Source: Methanobacteriota archaeon (GTDB lineage: Archaea > Thermoplasmatota > Poseidoniia > Poseidoniales > Thalassarchaeaceae). From it: a stretch of DNA of 11,820 nucleotides. The notes beneath the pieces are model-generated. The model was not told where the DNA came from and did no database searches. It saw only the letters and a list, made by a program, of their open reading frames with translations. The translations under genes and the position numbers were made by a program. Position 1 is the stretch's first letter. The number at the start of each line of letters is the position of its first letter. Of the stretch, positions 1 to 7,322 are shown piece after piece. The stretch is from the NCBI GenBank assembly GCA_002724815.1, contig PBPV01000101.1, positions 1 through 11,820 of the forward strand, in the 5' to 3' direction.

Positions 1-134
1 CCAACGACAATCGCATCGAAACTCGATCCATCTTTAGGAACCGAACCTGAATCAACGGGGGCTTCCCAATCCAATCTCTCACCCAACCCAATGGTGAACG
101 ATAAGGTCCTCAAGTGTTGGGGCGTCGATTTCAT
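1..134 (-). CDS. N-terminus of a probable FAD/NAD(P)-dependent oxidoreductase (partial)
   Basis: A minus-strand frame opens with ATG at 134 and stays open to the left edge, giving 44 codons. Its last residues read SFDAIVVG. This is the usual first beta strand and opening glycine of a Rossmann dinucleotide-binding motif (DAIVVGxGxxG), as found in thioredoxin reductases, geranylgeranyl reductases and related flavoproteins. About 38 residues precede the strand, which is long for these families, so the true start could be a downstream TTG, though no other in-frame ATG exists. The start codon lies 24 bp from the divergent cutA start. The competing plus-strand frame through this stretch shows no recognisable motif. 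Only the fold is suggested; substrate and exact family cannot be read from the fragment. Confidence 0.6.
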   Translation of the reverse strand, partial: MKSTPQHLRTLSFTIGLGERLDWEAPVDSGSVPKDGSSFDAIVV

Positions 135-158
135 GTCCTCTTCATCTCTCGCGACATC

Positions 159-473
159 ATGGTTGGACAAGTTTGCATCATCCAAACCACCCTCCCAGGC
201 TCTTGGATCGAACCCGAAGTGGGTGCCTTTTCGCAACAAATGGTAGAGGTCGGAGCTGCCTGTGTACAACACTCATCCATTCGTTCAGTTTACCGTTGGG
301 AGGGTGAAACCCATTCTTCCCCCGAATGGCATCTTCAATTGAAAGTGAGCTTATCAAAGCTTCAACAGGTCCTGGCCGCCCTCGAACAACAGCATCCGTA
401 TGACACCCCTCAGATTGTTTGGTACAAAACTGAGTCAACAGATTCGTATTCGACTTGGGTGGATTCACAATGA
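159..473 (+). CDS. cutA: CutA1-family protein (divalent ion tolerance / PII-like trimer)
   Basis: The 104-residue product matches CutA1 in length and conserved blocks: GAACVQ (residues 32-37, the usual LAACVN), SVYRWEG (43-49, usually SxYxWxG), HPYDTP (79-84) and a terminal YSTWV (97-101). CutA proteins are small cytoplasmic trimers with a PII-like fold. They are named for a copper-tolerance phenotype in E. coli, but their role in archaea is unsettled. I chose ATG 159 because it places the first beta strand (VCIIQTT) directly after the start; an upstream in-frame GTG at 114 would add 15 residues with no family counterpart. The stop overlaps the next start as ATGA, which suggests translational coupling to the DUF4126 membrane protein. 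Confidence 0.92.
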   Translation: MVGQVCIIQTTLPGSWIEPEVGAFSQQMVEVGAACVQHSSIRSVYRWEGETHSSPEWHLQLKVSLSKLQQVLAALEQQHPYDTPQIVWYKTESTDSYSTWVDSQ

Positions 474-1081
474 ACGGCATGGAATTTGTGCTGGCCCTTT
501 CACTCGGTCTTGGTTTGGCTGCGGCATCAGGGTTCAGAGTATTTCTTCCACCATTCGTGTACGGCCTCGCCATTCGATTCGAATTTACACCGATCGATAT
601 TTCTGTGCAGGGTGCAAGTGAATGGATGTCATCCGACCTTGGCCTCATCCTCCTCGGTTCTGCAATGGTTCTGGAAATCCTCGCCTATTACGTCCCGTGG
701 TTGGACAATCTGATGGACAGCATCGCCTCACCTGCAGCGATGCTGGCGGGCTTTGCGATGGTCTATTCGACACTTGGAGATGCGAATCCAGTCTTGCAAT
801 GGGCCCTATCAATCATTGTCGGAGGTGGCGTTTCAGGCACCATCCAAATTGGCACGGTTTCCGTTCGTGCTCTCTCTACGATGACCACAGGTGGTATCGC
901 CAACCCACTGGTCTCCACAGCCGAGGCCGGCGCCTGTATCATCTGCACAATTCTCGCCATTCTTTTGCCACTTCTTGCCCTCATTTTCACCACCTTGGCT
1001 TTACTTTTGTCTGTCAAATACATCCGAAATCGGAAGGAAAAGATGGCGACTGAAGCGACCCCTTCGCATGCTTCTTCCTAG
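470..1081 (+). CDS. DUF4126 family integral membrane protein
   Basis: This is a 203-residue hydrophobic protein of the DUF4126 family. The start resembles the family pattern, with a glycine/alanine-rich helix running into GFRVFLPPFVYGLA (residues 21-34). The family's central block YYVPWLDNLMDSIASP (73-88) and the TTGGIANPLVSTAEAG region (139-154) are both present. About five membrane segments are plausible: near 5-20, 57-74, 88-102, 112-130 and 155-184. A basic cytoplasmic tail follows (KYIRNRKEK). The ATG at 470 overlaps the cutA TGA, so I prefer it to the TTG at 455. The biochemical function of DUF4126 is not established. Its position between cutA and the PLP enzyme suggests co-transcription and does not show a shared pathway. 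Confidence 0.85.
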   Translation: MNGMEFVLALSLGLGLAAASGFRVFLPPFVYGLAIRFEFTPIDISVQGASEWMSSDLGLILLGSAMVLEILAYYVPWLDNLMDSIASPAAMLAGFAMVYSTLGDANPVLQWALSIIVGGGVSGTIQIGTVSVRALSTMTTGGIANPLVSTAEAGACIICTILAILLPLLALIFTTLALLLSVKYIRNRKEKMATEATPSHASS

Positions 1082-1128
1082 AATCGCGCAGCGCTTTGTT
1101 GAAATGCTCTCCAAGTCCCAGAGGTGGC

Positions 1129-2307
1129 ATGGGCAATGATGACTCAGACAAACGATTCGCCACACGCTCGGTTCACTCTGGAACCAAACACATCGAGGGC
1201 GCAGTCAACACCCCGATTTTCCAATCCTCGACCTATTATCTGAGCGACGAACGATACGCAGGTTGGGCCGCTGGCGCGCAACACACTCTGATTTATTCCC
1301 GTCTGTCAAGCGTCAATTCAGAAGCTTGTGTGGAGAAAATTTGTGCCCTTGAAGGTGCAGAGGACGGGGAACTCTTTGCGAGCGGGATGGCTGCGATTTC
1401 AACCGTCATGCTCGGCCTTCTTTCCAATGGAGATCATGTGGTTGCCAGCGCCGATGTGTACGGAGGCACATACGGACTGATGACAGAAGAATTGCCTCGA
1501 TTCGGCATCAACGTGACCATGGCGGACATGCAAGACCCCTCTTCTTACGAAGCCGCCATCCAAGAAAATACGAAAATGCTCTACATTGAGACGTTGTCAA
1601 ATCCTGTTCTCAAGGTGTGCGACGTTGAAGCGATGGCAGCCATTGCAAAAAAGCACGACTTGTTACTGATCATTGACAACACATTCACCTCTCCTTGGGG
1701 CTGCCAACCCATTGCAATGGGGTGCGACCTTGTGATTCATTCCACGACCAAATACCTCGGCGGCCACTCCGACATCGTCGGTGGTGCAGTCGTGGGACGC
1801 AAGGATTTGATTGCACACCTCTTCCCAAAGAAAGTCCACTTCGGTGGTGCCCCCGATCCTCACGCTTGCTACCTACTAGAGCGAGGGATGCGAACATTGA
1901 GTGCGAGAATGCCCATTCATTGCGCCAGCGCCTCTGAAATTGCCAAGCGTTTGGAAGCTCACCCATTGATTGAGAAAACCATCCACCCCTCTTTGTCCAG
2001 TCACCCAGACTACGATGTTGGTCAGCGCATCATGCCCAAGGGAACAGGAATGCTGGCTTTTGTCGTCAAGGGGGGTGACGATGCGGCCCTCCGCTTCATG
2101 CGCAATCTCAAGTTGATTTTCGAAGCGACCAGCCTGGGCGGTGTCGAGAGTTTGATTGAATGCCCCTTCAACTCAAGTCACATGTTCATTCCAGAACCTG
2201 TGCGAACGGCTGCCGGCGTAGTTCCAGGCTTTGTTCGCGTCAGCATTGGAATCGAAGATGTCGAGGACCTCTGGCAAGATATCGAGCAAGCACTCGCTCA
2301 AATTTAG
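1129..2307 (+). CDS. Cys/Met-metabolism PLP-dependent enzyme (cystathionine gamma-synthase/lyase family)
   Basis: The 392-residue product is a full-length fold-type I trans-sulfuration enzyme. Visible hallmarks are YSR (57-59, phosphate contact from the neighbouring subunit), SGMAAI (85-90), YGGT (111-114, with the tyrosine that stacks on the cofactor), IDNTF (182-186, Asp183 to the pyridine nitrogen), STTKYLGGHSD (205-215, Lys208 as the PLP Schiff-base lysine), TSLGGVES (334-341) and FVRVSIGIED (368-377, Arg370 for the substrate carboxylate). The family includes cystathionine gamma-synthase, gamma- and beta-lyases, methionine gamma-lyase and O-acyl-homoserine sulfhydrylases. YGGT lacks the cysteine found in this loop in classical methionine gamma-lyases (YGCT), so a synthase or lyase is likelier, but specificity cannot be fixed by eye. 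ATG 1129 is preferred to TTG 1096, which would add 11 non-conserved residues. Confidence 0.93.
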   Translation: MGNDDSDKRFATRSVHSGTKHIEGAVNTPIFQSSTYYLSDERYAGWAAGAQHTLIYSRLSSVNSEACVEKICALEGAEDGELFASGMAAISTVMLGLLSNGDHVVASADVYGGTYGLMTEELPRFGINVTMADMQDPSSYEAAIQENTKMLYIETLSNPVLKVCDVEAMAAIAKKHDLLLIIDNTFTSPWGCQPIAMGCDLVIHSTTKYLGGHSDIVGGAVVGRKDLIAHLFPKKVHFGGAPDPHACYLLERGMRTLSARMPIHCASASEIAKRLEAHPLIEKTIHPSLSSHPDYDVGQRIMPKGTGMLAFVVKGGDDAALRFMRNLKLIFEATSLGGVESLIECPFNSSHMFIPEPVRTAAGVVPGFVRVSIGIEDVEDLWQDIEQALAQI

Positions 2308-3207
2308 TCAAACCCGGTGGACCGTACCACATTTCGGGCAACGGATCTTCCCTGTGTAATCACTTGGGAAGCCCATAACCGCTCCACATTCCATGCATTC
2401 CGCAGTTGATTTCTCCTCTCCAGATTCTTGTTGATGTTCGGACAACCTCACAATCAAATCTGCCTTTTTTCCAGATACAGGCAATCCGGCTTCACGCAAC
2501 TTCTCTTTGAGTTCATTGACCGTCATATCATCACACTCAAATTGCTCGTTCGCAACACCCCTCGTCACTACGGGATAGTGGATATCTTCGGCAGAACGGA
2601 ACCAAGACCAAGGTCGCGCCAAAGCGATGAGCCCACCGGGGAACAGCAAGATTGAGGACCACATACTCAAACCAGCCCCACTCCAGATGGTTTCACAGGT
2701 ACTATTGCACGTTCCACCAGAAAAGCCCAACCCGGGACCCAATGACATCAGTATCGAGATGAATCCCAATACCACCATGAGTAGAAACATCCCAACGCTG
2801 CCCGCAATCAAGGAGAATCCAATCATTTGTGCCGTATTCCCTTCGGATCTTTCAATGACAATTTTTTCACGAATATATGACACAGGATCATTGCCAACCG
2901 TTGAGGGCACAGCTGTACTCTGTGAATCACTCGCAAGCGGAACCGAATGATGTTGCAATTCATCCGGATTTTGAGTCAAGAAAACAGTCTTTTGCGTCTT
3001 GGTACCCAACGCAAATGCAAACCAAACGATTGAACCCAAGCACATCATAATCGAGAGCAAAGCGATACAACAATTGGTCTGAACATCATCTCCATCAACC
3101 GTATCACCTTCGTCATATTTCGCACTGTTCACAGAACCTGCTACCATTAGCATGAGGATGGCGAAACTAGCGAGAATGACCGGTCCAGCGAACTTCTTCA
3201 AGTTCAT
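2308..3207 (-). CDS. Membrane protein with SAP domain and C-terminal zinc ribbon
   Basis: The 299-residue product combines three recognisable parts. Hydrophobic segments lie near residues 6-26, 45-67, 127-155 and 180-198. A SAP-type helix-extended-loop-helix motif follows at about 227-257 (MTVNELKEKLREAGLPVSGKK, then ADLIVRLSE). The C-terminus is a CxxC...CxxC zinc ribbon, with Cys271, Cys274, Cys290 and Cys293. SAP motifs usually bind DNA or chromatin and zinc ribbons bind nucleic acid or protein, so both would be expected in the cytoplasm after the last membrane helix. The middle loop (67-127) is polar and probably disordered. A further cysteine pair (Cys167, Cys171) lies between helices. 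ATG 3207 starts directly before a signal-like helix and is preferred to TTG 3237. No function is established for this architecture. Confidence 0.8.
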   Translation of the reverse strand: MNLKKFAGPVILASFAILMLMVAGSVNSAKYDEGDTVDGDDVQTNCCIALLSIMMCLGSIVWFAFALGTKTQKTVFLTQNPDELQHHSVPLASDSQSTAVPSTVGNDPVSYIREKIVIERSEGNTAQMIGFSLIAGSVGMFLLMVVLGFISILMSLGPGLGFSGGTCNSTCETIWSGAGLSMWSSILLFPGGLIALARPWSWFRSAEDIHYPVVTRGVANEQFECDDMTVNELKEKLREAGLPVSGKKADLIVRLSEHQQESGEEKSTAECMECGAVMGFPSDYTGKIRCPKCGTVHRV

Positions 3208-3287
3208 GCAAACCACGCGACTCTCACAACTCTTCAATCATGCCCCTGCCAATTGAGATCAGGCATGGGATTTGGGGATTAACGGCC

Positions 3288-3662
3288 TCAATCTGAAAGT
3301 GGAATCCCATTTGCATCCACATTGATACTGCCAGTCAGGATGAGAATGCCCTCGATAAGCCCCCAAATTGCTGGAATGAATGCCAATATGCCAAAAGATA
3401 GTACGGAAATCAATAGTTGAGCAATACCCTTGCCAGTGTAACCAAGATAGAAGTTGTGAATCCCCAAAAAACCAACTAAAATACCCAAAATTCCTGCGGC
3501 AATCTTGCTTTTTTGCTGCCCAGGCATAAATGCAACAGCTCCACCCATGGGCATTGCTGTCCCTGTAACATACTGGGTTGGCTGGCCCCCCATCACTTGT
3601 TGTCCGGCTACGTATTGAGTGGTTTGGCCCATGATCACAGGCTGTCCAGGTTGCGGCTGCAT
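3288..3662 (-). CDS. TM2 domain-containing membrane protein
   Basis: The 124-residue product has a polar Gln/Pro/Gly/Met-rich N-terminal tail of about 50 residues followed by a TM2 domain. The tail contains an imperfect repeat, GQTTQYV (12-18) and GQPTQYV (26-32). The domain has two hydrophobic helices (about 53-69 and 81-109) joined by the hallmark turn GIHNFYLGYTGKG (67-79), a variant common in bacterial TM2 proteins. TM2 proteins are small two-helix membrane proteins, mostly of unknown role in prokaryotes. ATG 3662 is supported by an AT-rich box centred about 26 bp upstream, which fits a leaderless transcript. The gene lies 80 bp upstream of the SAP/zinc-ribbon membrane protein on the same strand, so co-expression is possible. 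Confidence 0.88.
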   Translation of the reverse strand: MQPQPGQPVIMGQTTQYVAGQQVMGGQPTQYVTGTAMPMGGAVAFMPGQQKSKIAAGILGILVGFLGIHNFYLGYTGKGIAQLLISVLSFGILAFIPAIWGLIEGILILTGSINVDANGIPLSD

Positions 3663-3683
3663 ATCGGTGCCTGAATGATTGCA

Positions 3684-3692
3684 GATTTAATC
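3684..3692 (-). promoter_or_regulatory. TATA-like box for the TM2 gene (leaderless spacing)
   Basis: On the minus strand the sequence reads TTGATTAAATC across 3694-3684. The core TTAAAT (3690-3685) is centred 25-26 bp upstream of the first base of the TM2 start codon at 3662. In archaea the TATA box sits about 25-30 bp before the transcription start, so transcription would begin at or next to the ATG. The box lies in the 44-bp gap after the stop of the upstream 558-residue gene, implying that the TM2 gene has its own promoter and does not depend only on read-through. Confidence 0.55.
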
Positions 3693-3706
3693 AATACTGA
3701 ACAATA

Positions 3707-5383
3707 TCATTGCGGTGAGGAAAAATCGGAGGCACCGCTGCGGGTAGCGAACGCTTCCATCGCATCGACATAAGCATCGACATTTCCTTCTTCAATCAGA
3801 ATTTCACTCGCTTCAAACAATGTCTTCAATGCAGGCACCCAATCTCCGCCTTTGTCTCTGGCATCTGAGTCAAAATGCCATCCCTCGGATTCGGCCCGTT
3901 CATGAACATTGATCCATGCCCAACCCAAGGCCTTATCCAAGGCATCACGGCCCTTTTTCGCCATGGATATGGTGCTTCCAACACCATCGATTCTTGCTTT
4001 ACGAACAAGTGCATCTGCTCGTCCACACAATCCCTCCATGTCTCCCTCTTGCCAAGGGAATTTGGCCATCATGAGGTGCTCCTTTCGCTCAGCATCCATC
4101 TTTTTGAGAAAAGCCCCAAATCCTTGTTTTCGTTTGGTTTGTTTCTCAATGATTTGTTCAGCATCATCCCCAGTAATTCCGTAAATCTTCTCAAGAATCA
4201 AGTCACCCCATTCGGGCCAAAGCGCAACGAGATTTGCATGGCAGGAAGTTTCTTCCAACCGCAGAACATCCTCCTCGAGTTCCTCAAAGCTCCCATCACC
4301 TCGAACATCCAACCCCCCATTCTTCAGCGCCTCTGTAAACACAAGCTGAAGAGCTTCTTTCTCAGGTGCTGAACCATTGATTGATTCAAGCATGCTATCC
4401 AATTCCTCCATTGGCCACCATCGTTCGCCGATGACACAACCCTCGCTGAGGTTTCGACACAGTGCCTTTCTCAACGCCTTTGTGAGCTTTGAATCCGTAA
4501 GCGAAAGGTTGAGCCAAGCATCGATTACTTCGTCCACTTTCTCTTGAGTATCTTCAGGCAATGGTTTACCCTCGGGCCAACCCTCGGGTCGCCAATTCCA
4601 TTGGACTTCAGCAAAATCTGACAACCTCGGTGGCAACATTCTGAGCGCAACGGACCGCGCAACGGATTCCTCTTCCGCAACACCTGCAAGATCTTCCTCA
4701 TCTAGAACAACGGTCGCCTCACCGACAACGAAATGCAAACCGTCGGTTTGTTCAGGTACGGCATTGGGTGAGCAATAGACCCCTTCCTTCTTTGAAAATT
4801 TCATCGGCGCATCCGACAACCCCCCTTCAATCCAGCCTTCAGGTGGATGGGGTTCATTGCCCGTACAGACAATCCCGTCATCGAGCGAGAAGAACCACCA
4901 ACCATTGCGCGCATGTTCTTCCCAAGTTAGCAATCGTTGCCTTGGGTTGACAAAATTCTGGAAAGCGACCATTTGCGTTGGCTTCCCAACGCCCCGACGA
5001 ACGAAGGAGGAACTCCCGAAAATGGGGTGATCAAAGACGGCGACCATGCTCCGTTCATCGTCATGCGCAGCATGCAGGGAACCCGCCAAGGCACGTGCAA
5101 CACCGTCGCCACGCCGGCGCATCATTCGCTTCCCCAACCACTTACGATCGTTTTTCTTGGCGATGACTTTGGCACATTCTTTCAATGAACGCTGCACAGG
5201 ATCTTTTCGCGCCCGTTTGATTGTGTAAGCCACCGTTGGCATTCGAGCATGAGGGTCTTCAAGCAATGCTGCAAGATTTTTTTCCAAACGCTTGCGAACA
5301 CCTTCCGAGGCACGTTTCGTCCCTCGAGCACGCATCCGCTGCTTTTTCTGACCGGGAAATTGCACTTTACTTGGTCCTGCCAC
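3707..5383 (-). CDS. Hypothetical protein, 558 residues, basic N-terminus
   Basis: I do not recognise this protein. Residues 1-95 are strongly basic (KKQRMRARGTKR, then KRMMRRR at 85-91) and could contact nucleic acid or ribosomes. Residues about 110-230 look beta-rich and aromatic, with WWFFSLDDG (162-170) and HPPEGWIEGG (179-188). Residues 280-558 look mainly helical and acidic, with many tryptophans. No Walker, zinc-finger, nuclease or methyltransferase motif is apparent, and there is no signal peptide or membrane helix. Start choice: GTG at 5383 is preceded by GGAGGGGA with 4-nt spacing, the clearest Shine-Dalgarno in the window. It follows dphB on the same strand after a 56-bp gap, so the two may be co-transcribed. 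Its length and consistent codon texture support a real gene, probably restricted to its lineage. Confidence 0.82.
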   Translation of the reverse strand: MAGPSKVQFPGQKKQRMRARGTKRASEGVRKRLEKNLAALLEDPHARMPTVAYTIKRARKDPVQRSLKECAKVIAKKNDRKWLGKRMMRRRGDGVARALAGSLHAAHDDERSMVAVFDHPIFGSSSFVRRGVGKPTQMVAFQNFVNPRQRLLTWEEHARNGWWFFSLDDGIVCTGNEPHPPEGWIEGGLSDAPMKFSKKEGVYCSPNAVPEQTDGLHFVVGEATVVLDEEDLAGVAEEESVARSVALRMLPPRLSDFAEVQWNWRPEGWPEGKPLPEDTQEKVDEVIDAWLNLSLTDSKLTKALRKALCRNLSEGCVIGERWWPMEELDSMLESINGSAPEKEALQLVFTEALKNGGLDVRGDGSFEELEEDVLRLEETSCHANLVALWPEWGDLILEKIYGITGDDAEQIIEKQTKRKQGFGAFLKKMDAERKEHLMMAKFPWQEGDMEGLCGRADALVRKARIDGVGSTISMAKKGRDALDKALGWAWINVHERAESEGWHFDSDARDKGGDWVPALKTLFEASEILIEEGNVDAYVDAMEAFATRSGASDFSSPQ

Positions 5384-5387
5384 GCAC

Positions 5388-5395
5388 TCCCCTCC
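5388..5395 (-). promoter_or_regulatory. Strong Shine-Dalgarno supporting a GTG start
   Basis: The minus strand reads GGAGGGGA, then four bases (GTGC), then GTG at 5383. This is a close match to the anti-Shine-Dalgarno complement and settles the start of the 558-residue protein on a non-ATG codon. Most other starts in the window lack such a site, consistent with a mix of leaderless and leadered transcripts. Confidence 0.6.
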
Positions 5396-5439
5396 ATCTC
5401 GCCGAAGACTTCCTAGGCTTCACGCCTCCGGCGAACAAT

Positions 5440-6210
5440 TCACCACCTTGCAAGTGCAGCATCCTCCACATCATGCAACTCTGCTGGGATCAGTAAACAA
5501 TGAATTCGGCCCCCAGTTACTTCAGAAATTTGTTGAGCGGTACCGACGTTAACGTTAGCATCATCCGTGCCCATATCCGAACAAAGCACCAAGGTCCACT
5601 CTTCAACATCCACTTCCAATTTTTGCGCCATTTTCCGCAGCACTTCAACGGCAACTTTCGGAGTCATGGGTTGTTGGTCACCTTCTCCCATGCCTGTGGG
5701 ATCCAAGTCGAGCAAAGCCAATGTATGCAGACCTCGCTCCTTGTTTTCTAGGATGATTTCCAACGGAGAAGTCGGGAGATAATCGCCGTATGGATAGGCA
5801 AAAGTACACTGTCTTCCAAACCTGTAGGACTGTAGCCCAACCGCTCCTGTAACGATTGTAGTAATCGAAATCCCGTGTTCAATGTGACATGGGATTTGAC
5901 GTTGAGCGCAACGCAGCTGCAAATCGACATGGGTGGTAGCCTGCAATGGATCGCCGACTACAAGTAGAGCAACTCGATGATTCTGAGCCAAATCAAGGAG
6001 TTCTTCGGGCTGTTCTACAGACGAGCGCATTCGCAGTTCCCAGGGTCCCACAACCTCCTCCAAATTTCCGAGTTCATTAGGAGGTAGCAAGGCCGTATAA
6101 CCCTCTAGAAATCTGTAATTTGCAGCCTTGGCAGCGGAGAGGGCAGAGATTGACATTTGATTCAAGTCACCTGGACCCAAACCAATCAACCAAAGGCCAG
6201 AATCGTCCAT
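5440..6210 (-). CDS. dphB: Diphthine synthase (diphthamide biosynthesis methyltransferase)
   Basis: The 256-residue product is a tetrapyrrole-methylase-fold, SAM-dependent enzyme. It methylates the modified histidine intermediate of elongation factor 2 in diphthamide synthesis. Family blocks are all present: LIGLGPGDLNQMS at the N-terminus (8-20), FLEGYTALL (34-42), VVGDPLQATTH (84-94), HGISI (112-116), GLQSYRFGR (125-133) and the C-terminal LHDVEDAALARW (245-256). Its length is typical of archaeal DphB, about 250-270. ATG 6210 puts the beta strand LWLIGLGPG right after the start. It diverges from trm5 with 14 bp between start codons and lies upstream of the 558-residue orphan on the same strand. 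Confidence 0.95.
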   Translation of the reverse strand: MDDSGLWLIGLGPGDLNQMSISALSAAKAANYRFLEGYTALLPPNELGNLEEVVGPWELRMRSSVEQPEELLDLAQNHRVALLVVGDPLQATTHVDLQLRCAQRQIPCHIEHGISITTIVTGAVGLQSYRFGRQCTFAYPYGDYLPTSPLEIILENKERGLHTLALLDLDPTGMGEGDQQPMTPKVAVEVLRKMAQKLEVDVEEWTLVLCSDMGTDDANVNVGTAQQISEVTGGRIHCLLIPAELHDVEDAALARW

Positions 6211-6224
6211 TTTCTCCCTCCGTC

Positions 6225-7310
6225 ATGGTCAAGCGCGGGGCACCCGTCGCCCCATCGAGGACCATGCGTCATTTGAGCGTGCCGAGGCAAGAAACGCAGC
6301 AAATCCTCAGCCAACTAAAGGCTGAATTTGCACTTCCTCAAGGTGCCCGCGTGCAACCAGACCCATCCGACAGCAAACGAACACTAATTCCAGTCAAAGA
6401 AGGGGCAGAGTCAGAACTTCTCTCACGTTATCCCGTGGTGCATGCCGAACCCCTTACACCTTCACCGCGTACATACCGCGATCACCTTAACTCATTTCTT
6501 TCGGATCTTGAAATTGCTTCGATCGAATGGCCCACTCGACACGAATTTGTGGGAGACTTAATTCTCATCAAATTGGACTCTAAACAACGTGAATATGGAG
6601 AAATCATCGGTCAAGCGATGCTCATGCAGCACGCCCGCACAAGGGCCGTTTTCGAAGATCGTGGGGTCGTTGGCGAATATCGAGTTCGAGATCTCAATCT
6701 CTTGGCGGTTCGAGATGGCTTTGATTCAACCACACGGACCCAAATCATCGAATCGGGCCATCAATTGTGGACTGACCCCTCAACCGTATACTACTCTGCG
6801 CGTTTGTCTCGCGAGAGGGAAGGCACCCTCGAGTGTGCGAAAAATCTCCGGGACATGCTGAACCGTTCAATCTCGGTTTGCGACCCATATGCAGGGGTCG
6901 GCCCCTCTTTAGCCCCACTTGTCAATGAGCCCGGTTTACTGTCCAACTTATTTGCCAGCGATCTAAATCCGGCAGCCGTAGAATTACTTCGTGAAAATAT
7001 CTCAGCAAGCTATGCAGAGATTGAATGTACAGATGCACGTACTTTACACGAGAGGAACGAACTATGTGGAAAATTCGATCTTTTATTGGTGAACATTCCT
7101 CATGACACTCTCGAACATTTACCTCACTTGTTGCCACTTCTCAACGATGGCGGTACCGTTCGCGGATGGGCTGTGATTGAGGAAGAAGATCTTCAAGCCG
7201 CCAGAGAAGTCCTAGCCAATACACTGGGAAAATCGGTTGAAATCGAGGTGCGCCGCTCCTATTCTGCAACAGCAAATTTATGCCGTTTCGAGTCGAAAAT
7301 TCACCATTAA
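6225..7310 (+). CDS. trm5: Trm5-type tRNA (guanine-37-N1)-methyltransferase
   Basis: The 361-residue product has the Met-10+/Trm5 layout. A divergent N-terminal part is followed by GEYRVRDLNLLAV (150-162). Next comes VYYSARLSREREG (188-200, corresponding to VYFSPRLxxER, which holds the substrate-positioning Arg/Glu). The SAM site is VCDPYAGVGPSLAP (218-231), and the acidic loop is SDLNPAAVELLREN (245-258). The motif-IV equivalent is LLVNIPHDT (287-295). The C-terminal strand is RRSYSATANLCRF (343-355). Trm5 makes m1G37, which protects against +1 frameshifting. Some signatures differ from the canonical DMFAGVGPF and NLP, so the wyosine enzyme Taw2 (aminocarboxypropyl transferase), a close homologue, is the main alternative. 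ATG 6225 was chosen because further upstream codons run into the divergent dphB gene; ATG 6264 is also possible. Confidence 0.8.
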   Translation: MVKRGAPVAPSRTMRHLSVPRQETQQILSQLKAEFALPQGARVQPDPSDSKRTLIPVKEGAESELLSRYPVVHAEPLTPSPRTYRDHLNSFLSDLEIASIEWPTRHEFVGDLILIKLDSKQREYGEIIGQAMLMQHARTRAVFEDRGVVGEYRVRDLNLLAVRDGFDSTTRTQIIESGHQLWTDPSTVYYSARLSREREGTLECAKNLRDMLNRSISVCDPYAGVGPSLAPLVNEPGLLSNLFASDLNPAAVELLRENISASYAEIECTDARTLHERNELCGKFDLLLVNIPHDTLEHLPHLLPLLNDGGTVRGWAVIEEEDLQAAREVLANTLGKSVEIEVRRSYSATANLCRFESKIHH

Positions 7311-7322
7311 TGAAGGTAAATT

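Noticed and set aside
1..246. Plus-strand open frame from the left edge into cutA
   Set aside because: It lacks recognisable motifs, overlaps cutA by 88 bp in another frame, and the minus-strand frame over 1-134 ends in a convincing Rossmann strand.
178..648. 156-codon minus-strand open frame
   Set aside because: It lies antisense across cutA and the DUF4126 gene, both supported by family motifs; its product looks like random sequence.
1121..1127. GAGGTGG as a Shine-Dalgarno for the PLP enzyme
   Set aside because: It resembles a ribosome-binding site but ends one base before ATG 1129, too close for normal function.
3875..4372. 165-codon plus-strand open frame
   Set aside because: Antisense shadow of the 558-residue gene with no start signal or motif.
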